Assembly: GCA_003427395.1 (NCBI GenBank)
Contig: BFEA01000042.1
Span: forward strand, 216,986-254,545
DNA: 37,560 bases
Direction of reading: 5' to 3'
Source of the DNA: Chara braunii
Taxonomy: Eukaryota > Streptophyta > Charophyceae > Charales > Characeae
Position numbers and translations under genes: made by a program. Positions within the stretch are counted from its first letter, which is position 1. Every line of letters begins with the position of its first letter. The notes below the pieces were generated by a model. It was given only the letters and a program-made list of their open reading frames with translations. It did no database searches and had not been told where the DNA came from. Of the stretch, positions 20,399-29,300 are shown one piece after another.

Positions 20399-23300
20399 CT
20401 CTCTCTGTGAAATATACAAAAGTATTGTCTTTTTCAGGAGTCTCCCCGACTCCCCCCTCCCCCCCCCTCTCTCTCTTTCTCTCTCTGTGTTTCTTATTTG
20501 CCTGAATGTTACTTGTTCTGGCTCTCTCTCTCCCCCTCCCTATATCTGGTTGTGTGTGTAAGTGTGTGTGTGTGTGTGGTTTCTCTCTCTCTGTGTTTAT
20601 GATAAGATCCGGCTCTGTTCCTCTCCTTCCCTATATCTCGCTCTAAGTGTGTGTGTGTGTGTGTGTGCGGGAACTGGCGTGTGTGTGTTTGTGTGTGTGT
20701 GTGTGAGAGTGTTTCGGAAGATTGAGGACCTGAAGAAGTTAACATGGTGGGCACTGGGCAGGGTGAGCTACTGTCGTAAGTACCACAGAAGTGACCGTTG
20801 TCGTTATGTAGCAACTTGAAAGGGTTTGTGCCACGTGGCAATGCATTCCGGCATCTAATGGGGTCGTTATTAACGGAAATGCCGGAAACGAGAAAAGTTA
20901 AAAAAAACCGTCGACTTTTGCTCGTCCACTTGTAATTTCGAATCAGGGCGATCAGAGTTGGTAGTCTCGTGTCGACTTCCACGGTAATCTTGTGTTAAGT
21001 TCCACGGTAATTAAATTTACTGTAAAAAAAAAAAGAACGATAATTAAATCAATTTAAATGTACTGTTAAAAAAAAAAAAAAAAGATGGAACTGTATGTCT
21101 GAGGGCTGCCGGTATTTTTACCACTTTGAAGGTTTGCCCTTTTCTTGCTCTTTTTCTTTTTCTTACACTTTTACAGTTTCAACTGTAAAAGTGGTGACGG
21201 GCTTTGGATATCATCACTGCTAGCTGACGGACCCAGGTGATTCAGAGTTATTTTGTTCTGTTCATCTGATTGCAGCTGGACTCGAACTCGGGTCTGTATT
21301 TCAACAGTACATTGGGTGTACCCACTGAGCTACTGTAGGCTCATTGCCTCTTTTTCATTTCCCAGGGGCTTCCATTTTATGTTGATTGTTTTCATTTGCT
21401 CTTTTTTTTTTTTTTTTTTTTTTTTATTATTATTTGTGATGATGATGTTTTCCCGGTGTATTTATGTGACGGCTGTTTAACAGGTGGTTCTGAAGGATGA
21501 CCGTTCTTGGGCTCAGATTGTCATTGATCTCTTGGCCTCTCATAATGTCGATGTGACATTTCCCGAAATGAGAGAGCGCAGGCGAGCGTACTTTTGGTCA
21601 ATGCTTGACTCAGGTAGCGCGTTGACCCGCGTGCGCCGCTTTTCCTTCCGTTGACTTTGATTTCTCGCCTTTTTTTGAAACGGTGTTGTTTTACTCTCTG
21701 AGTTCTTGTTTGGCCTAAGAAGGGGATTCAATTAGTAGGTGAAAAAAAAAAAAAAAAGTTGTACATTCATTTTGTACGTCTACTTTTTGTCATTGGTGCA
21801 GACGATGCTAAGGTGCGTTTTTTTTTTCCTTGTTTCCCCCCCCCCNNNNNNNNNNNNNNNNNNNNNNNNNNNNNNNNNNNNNNNNNNNNNNNNNNNNNNN
21901 NNNNNNNNNNNNNNNNNNNNNNNNNNNNNNNNNNNNNNNNNNNNNNNNNNNNNNNNNNNNNNNNNNNNNNNNNNNNNNNNNNNNNNNNNNNNNNNNNNNN
22001 NNNNNNNNNNNNNNNNNNNNNNNNNNNNNNNNNNNNNNNNNNNNNNNNNNNNNNNAAATCCCAAAAAAGAAGACGGTAGTCCATTCCGTCCGGAAACGAA
22101 CAACTCTCGTAGAGAGCGAGATGAAAAAGACAGATAGGGCATACTCACAAGCGAGATGAAAAAAACAGTTAGGGCATACTCACACTAGGACTTCTTTTAC
22201 TAACGTATGGTGGACGTGATTGCGGACAAATTCATCCACTTGCGAACCTATGGTGGACGTGATTGCGGACAAATTCATCCACTGGCGGCCGTAAATTTCG
22301 TCAGAGATTTAGGAAAGTGTTGATGTGAGGATGACTGTAGTATGGAGTACTATGGACTTGGAAAAATCTATATTGAGTATGTGCTCCCACTAGGACATGT
22401 CGGGATGTATCTGACTGCTATTACGGCCCGAGGTGGGTGTATCTGATCGCACTCACGTCCAGAGCGGAGTGGAGTAAAGTCATAGTGGGAGTATGCTTTG
22501 AGACTGTTGAAATAGTATCCATAAATTCCATAATAGCAAAAATGTTCCCCTTTACTTTCTCGAGCATTTGTCTAAGGTCGTGTAGTATCTGTTCTGGTCA
22601 GTTTAATAATACTTACTTCCCTTCCCACCCCCCGCAGACAGCAAACATGTCATCCCTATTGCGTCAGACTCTGTATTGTTGCATTAGGTTCGCATAGTAC
22701 CCGTATTAGTGCAAACTCAGTCTCACACTAGAACATTATCGGCTTACCTCTGGACGTGATTGCGGCTCGATACATCCAGGGCGTGCAGTGATTGTAGTCG
22801 GATATATCCAACGAAGTTCTAGTGTGAGAACACTGTTAAATGGCACTGCCAGCGAAGTTCTAGTGTGAGAACACTGTTAAATGGCACTTAAAATAATAGT
22901 TTGCTGGAACTGGAAGTATGTGACAGCAATTACGGCACGTCATGCATGTATCCGACTGAAATCACGTCCAGAAGTCATTTCTGTCGACAAGGTCCAGGTT
23001 TTTAACTATGCCGTCATTTTGTAAACATATCGTAATATTCTGGTGGTTTGCTTTATAGGGGGCCATCAGTGTTCTTTGATTGTATGGTCGTTTTTTTTTT
23101 TGTTTTTTTTTTTTTTGGTAAATGAATGGTGTCTTCTCTTCCGTACCCTCGCAGCGAGAACGGTAGCCCTTTCCATGTGGGAACATACCGACCCTTGTTT
23201 TTTTGTTTTCTAATGATTTTTTCACTGTTTTGAAAAAGTACACGTGGGAGCATACCGACCCTCGGATTATTTTTATTTTTTTTAATTCAATACATGAAGC

Positions 23301-26300
23301 TGATCACAACAGACACTACACTTGATCGGGGATTGACTCCGTCGAGGACAAAGTTTTGAGGGCGTACTCACTCACATTCGGACACCTGACCTCAATTACA
23401 GCCAGATTTGGATGTATCGGACTGCAATTACGGTCTGAGTTCAGTCGAGAGTATGCGCTGATTCAAGCCTCGAGTCCACCAACGATGGTCCCGGCTTAAG
23501 GGATGGCACGCCGACGGCACGCTCAGATTACGGGCTTCATTATCGCTGTATGTAGACCTGAAGGTGCACCAAATACATCTTGAATGACCGTGCGTTATAT
23601 TCCGTATATATTTCTTGCCAAATTCTTGGACTCGAATACCCGAGTCAGACGAGTCTGATGATACGGAATATTACTAGGCACCGACAACATATATCAGTAA
23701 TATTAGATACTATATAGTATTTTTCAATTACATAATTTATATTTGATAAGTGCCTACTATGTATAATATTATGAAATTAATATAAATGTTATTCTCTGAT
23801 ATGCCTAACGATTCCTTTTTTTTTTTGGGTACATTTTTTGGAAAAATACAGATCAATTGGCGCTCAAGGCAGGTGCTGGCGAGCTTATCGAGCGGCTTCT
23901 GACTGATGGCCGAAAATTTGGTATCGTGACGAGATCTACGGTTGCCGAGATGGACATCGCTCGCTCTCGCCTGCCCATTTTAAACATGATTCCAGCACAA
24001 AGATGGTAAGTTAGACCATCGTTCTTCGAAAAAACAGCAAAGAAACAAAGGAGAGAGAGAGAGAGAGAGAGATTCTGTTTTCAAAACGATAGGAACGGAG
24101 CCATGGTGAGTTAGGTCATCGTTCCCTAAGGAAATGAAAAACCGTTCGGCTGGCGATCGGGAGATGGCCCCCTGAGGAGAGTGCTAGAGGCCAGCTGGTG
24201 AAAACGTGCATCGGGGAAATTCAATGTGTGCGTTTATTCTGAGTCTGTAGTTGGACACGAGTATTGCCAATGATACATCGATAGATCCAACGAGTTCCTG
24301 TCCATAAGGACCTGTTGGCTGTTGGCCATTGCACATAGAGGAATAAGTTGAAAAGCGCACAATTAGTTGGAAAGCGATTTGCGTGAGGTGGGTGTTTGTT
24401 CTGGCGCACGCGGTGTGGGGATAGTGCAGACAGCACTGCCAGGAGGAAATTTAGGAAATGTTCTTTTTTTAAGTAGTTTGCCAATTTGCAGCAGGTTGGT
24501 TCCATTGCCAGTGCAGGAAAAGGAAAAAGGTAGGGTGTGTGATCATCCCAGCCGTTGATTACCGGCTGATCATCAGAGCCGTTGATTACCAGCCACGACC
24601 AGCCGTTGATTACTGGTTTATCATCTTAGCCGTTGGTTCCATTGCCAGTGCAGGAAAAGGAAAAGGGTAGGGTGTGTGGTCATCCCAGCCGTTGATTTCC
24701 GGCTGATCATCAGAGCCGTTGATTACCAGTCACGACCAGCCGTTGATTACTGGCTTATATCATCTTAGCCGTTGGTTACTGGCTGATCATCCCAGCCCGT
24801 TGATCACCGGCTGATCATCCTTCTATTACGGGCGCAGCGCCGTCGCTGATCGCAAGGGTTGATGATATATAGCTGGTGCTCGCAGCGTTCAAGGTGTGTT
24901 CCCCGCCGTTGATGAGAGGTTGATCAGGTGCGTGATCATCCAGCATGCCGTCGTCACCAAGATGTTGATCCGTGGCTGATTAGTGGTTGATTAGAGGTCG
25001 ACTAGTGGTTGATTAGTGGTTGATTAGTGGTTGATTAGTGCTGTCTAATCAGCATTAGCTGGGGGGGCGCTGACCTGATTCCAGCCATTGATTACTGGTT
25101 TATCTCGGGACGGTCGCAGTTGATTTGGTGTTCACTGGTTGCTGATCAGTGATCAAGCACTTTGATGATGACTAGTCTGTTTCTGGTGCTCGCCGTTGCC
25201 TTCACGGTGTGATCACACACGCTGATTTGATTAATGGTGGTCGATCTGGTGCTTGGCGATTGGATGTTGACTGAGGGTGGTTGCTGATGATGGGGGCCAT
25301 GATGACCTGCAGTGTATCGTGGGAATTGCAAACAGCCAGGATGGTTTAAGGTGTAGTGACGAAGTAGATACAAAATTGCGTTGCGTGGAGAATTAACAAA
25401 ATTTATAGGTCCTACCCCTTGCCTACGGAATACTCCCACCTCCAATGAGGGCAAAAAGTGTGCGAGGCCCTGAAATGAACTTTGAAAAGTTTAACCCATT
25501 TTTGCATTTTTGCCTTTTTTGTTCTTTTTTTTTTAATTCTTTAAAACCAACCAATTCATTTACCTGTTGAATCTGGACAGGACGGCCTTTCAGGCCTTTT
25601 TTTTATTGTTATTATTGTAGTATTACGGGGAACCCAACCCGTAGCAGCCACATCCGTGCTCAAGCCTCCAACACGAGCGTACATGCGGGAGCTGCACCCA
25701 CCAGCTGGCAGCAGCAGGTGCGATACCCCTGCTACAGCAGGTGAGAGATACCGGCCATGGGGGGGTCAGCCGGTAGCATTAGGACCTACAGTAGCCTCTT
25801 CGATGGGCCAGTCACTGTGCCTCCCCTCAGGTGGTGGTCCCCCCCCCCTATGAGCATTTGCACTGTTGGCAGTCCAGGCGTTACTGGCGCGGCTGGGGTG
25901 AAACGGTGAAAGTTCGTTGTAGGGCCTCCCACACTTTGCATTTGTTTCGTGGGGATTATTGTGAACAATGATTTTTCCCCTTCCTAGTTTTTTTTTTTTT
26001 TTTTTTTTTTCCAATTTTAATGTTAATCTCGAGTGGTGATTGATCTTGCAAGTTTTCGGTTACCTGTTCTAGACCCCTGTGAGGAGGGGAAAAAAAAAAG
26101 AAGGAAAGATCTGTGGCCCGGTGGTGGGGTGTTTGCTTCTTCGAAGTTCTGTTAACGATGATGGACTATAACACTGGTTTTTAAACCCTCGTGTATCGTA
26201 CTGCTGCCCTCCTGCAAGCAGTTTGCAATAGGCACGGGGTGTTTTTTTTTTTTTTTTTTTCAAGGGCAACGGCCTTGAGATGTCATCATAATGCTGACCG

Positions 26301-29300
26301 CCCCCAGGCAATTCAGAAATAGTTGGTTTTACAAGTTTACTCGTCAAGTTCCATCATCTGGATTCGAACACGGGTCTGTATTTTCAACAGTTCATGGGTG
26401 TACCACTGTACCCACTGAGCTTAGGCTCTTGGGTCAAAAGTACTATTCAGTATTTACATCTGGCCGGATGATGTAAACTTATCACAGGTTTTTGCACCCT
26501 TGTGCATGATACTGCTGCCCTCCTGCACGAGGGTGTAAAAACCTGTGGACAAACAAAAGTACTATTTACATCTGGCCAGATGGAAAGTTCCCGTCGTCTG
26601 CCTGCCCTCCTGCAAGCACCACACAGTGGCACACACTCTCATGTGGTGGCCATCAAGGCTCCACATGTGTATCGTGTTTTCACTCGGGAGGATGTTGAAA
26701 AACATGATCATGCCCAAAAATTCAAATGATTAAAAAGAAGAAAATAAATGAATCTGAGCATTTGTGAACAGAAATGAGTCGGAGCAGATGGATGTTTGCC
26801 ACCTATGAGGAAGGCAGACAAAAATAAGAGTGGGGGAAAAAAAATGTAAACGGAGCTTTTGAAGTGAAGTGAAAAGCACGAGTAAGCCACCGAGGACACA
26901 CTCATTACGAGTGTAAGTCACAGAGGAATAACTCGTTAGCAACCATAGGCACAGTTTGCACCAGCGGCAGATTATGTGAGAATTTGAGAAACATTCTCAA
27001 AAATAGTAGCAGACCTTCTCACATTCTCAAAAATAGTAGCAGACCTCTGAAAGATACATCGGGAACACCGACATCGGAAGCTTTTTTTTTTTTTTTTTTT
27101 TTTTTTTTGTTTGTTTGTTAACAGTAGCAGTTTTTTTTAGGCTGCCAGAGTGGCCCGGGGTCACTTGCCCGGCCGGGCCAAAAACATTTGTATATATATT
27201 AAATTGTATTTTTTATTTTGAATTTGGTGAAGAATTTCGATGTGACCCTGAGGCAAACGTCATTCAGTTTATTTTTCTGCATAGCATAGTTTGTTTTGTG
27301 GATTTTTTGGATTTTTTTTTTTTTTTTTTTTTTGGCTGGGTCCTTTGCTGGTCTTTGCGCGGGCTGGCCGCCCGGGACCCGGGCGGCCCGGCTGGTAGCC
27401 TAGATTTTTTTGCTTTTCTTTTTTCTTTCCCCCCCCCCCAAGAATCACTGCTCCAATCTATTTGTGGGGAGCTGCAACGGTTGGGAAACGGGCCCAACGT
27501 CCCAAGAGAATGATGTTTGAGGCCGGGGGACTCAGTCAACGAAGAAGGATCCCGGGAGCACTGTCTGGCTTCTCTTGGAAATAACAAGGGATAGGCACAG
27601 AGATGGGGCTAGAGGAGGAGGTTTAAAGTTGAAGAATTGGAACGAAGGATGGGACAGGGAAAATGGAGGTGGGGTACGCCCGGTACGGACATCCCGAGTT
27701 CACAGACCCTCTCAGCCTGTGGCTGTCAGGAAGACACGTGCTCTGCGAGGGCTGGGGTAAGGGCAGTCCCACGGAAAGTCTGAGTATACTATTTTGTTAT
27801 TCGGGAGGAGGTATGCCCTCTTGTAAAAAAAAAAAAAAAAAAAAAAGGGAGTCCGGTAGAGTCGGATAGCCCACTTCTTCTGAAAGGAGAGCTTTGCACT
27901 TGCGACTTGCGAAGTCTGTAGACTTATTCTTGATCTCAACCGATGAGGCCATGATATCCAATCTCATTGCATGCCTAAATTTGGAAAGGAGGGCAGGGTT
28001 AGGAGGCTAAGAATCTAAAAACCTCCTGCCTAAATTTTAAGCTTTTAGGTGTACCATCATAGTACGTAAAATAAATATTTCTGTTTATTAAATTTTATTT
28101 ATACAGGGCAGGGATAGGAGGCTAAGAATCTAAAAACCTCCTGCTTAAATTTTTAGCCTTTAGGTATACCGTCATAGTACATAAAATAAATATTTCTGTT
28201 TATTAAAATTTATTTATACATCACATAGTAAATTTCATTTTGTGCATTGTTTCATATTTCATACCTTACTTTGTAGAATTGGGGGTATTTTTTAAACTTG
28301 CAGGTACACCAGAGAGGACACTGCGCCAGAAGCTGCAAAGCCAAGTCCACAGGGCTATAACACCGCCCTGCAAGACCTGGTATAATTTTTCTCTTCTCTT
28401 CATACCCTCTCGTTCCCCCCCAAAGTCCATCCCCTCGCTTTGGCTTTCTTCTCGCACGCCCTCTTTGCTAAGAGAGCCACCAACAACCCCTGGTTGCCCT
28501 TCTGTCTGTTGCCACCCTGAGGAATTTCGCCCACTTCGTGTCCGGAGGCATGATGTCAGGCACTGTAGGCCCGAGTTATCCTGAGTATATTGTGTCCCCC
28601 TCCNCNCCCCCCCCCCCCCCCCCCCCCCCCCNCCCCCGCCTCTTCATCTGGACCCTTGGACTCTTGGAGAATTCACTGGATGCCATTTAAAGTTATGAAA
28701 CCCAGTGGCCCCATGTCCAAATATTCTTTACGCAAGACGTGCACGCGCACCCCGTAGTCGAGTTCGCGGAGTGCATAATTTTGTTGAGACAGACATGAGT
28801 CACATGACGGTAAGATACCCTTTTGTAGGATGTGAACCCTGTGGCTTGTTTAAATTAGAATTTAGTTACAACTCTCGTTTATAATTTTGCCCTTCAAGCA
28901 ACAGACTATGAATTTCATCCCTACCCGTTCTGCCTGCCTGTGGTAAAGGAACATGACATTGTGTGTGTGGAGTCTCTCAGCCTCCGGATCTTTGCCATTG
29001 GCTCTTTGCAATTTTTCCCTTCATGTCACCCACAACAAATTTCATTCCTATCCTTCATTCGTGTGCTTGAAAGGCCACAATCAAAAATATTGCAAGGAAC
29101 ACGGTGACTGCGATGTGTGGTTAGTGTTATCCATGGGATCTTTCCTGGCGCCCTTTGAATTCACCCTCACATTGTTTCCCTGCATAATTCTTTCGCTATT
29201 GCAATACGACCATCACTCTAATACTCTATTTTTTCGTGCATCGGAATATGGCTATGATCGCTCTTTTGTTCGTGAATCGGGAATATGCACATCACTCTTC

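Noticed and set aside
21801-21811. Possible 11-base microexon (GGTGCAG|ACGATGCTAAG|GTGCG)
   Set aside because: Including it breaks the reading frame; exon 2 joins exon 3 directly in the correct phase.
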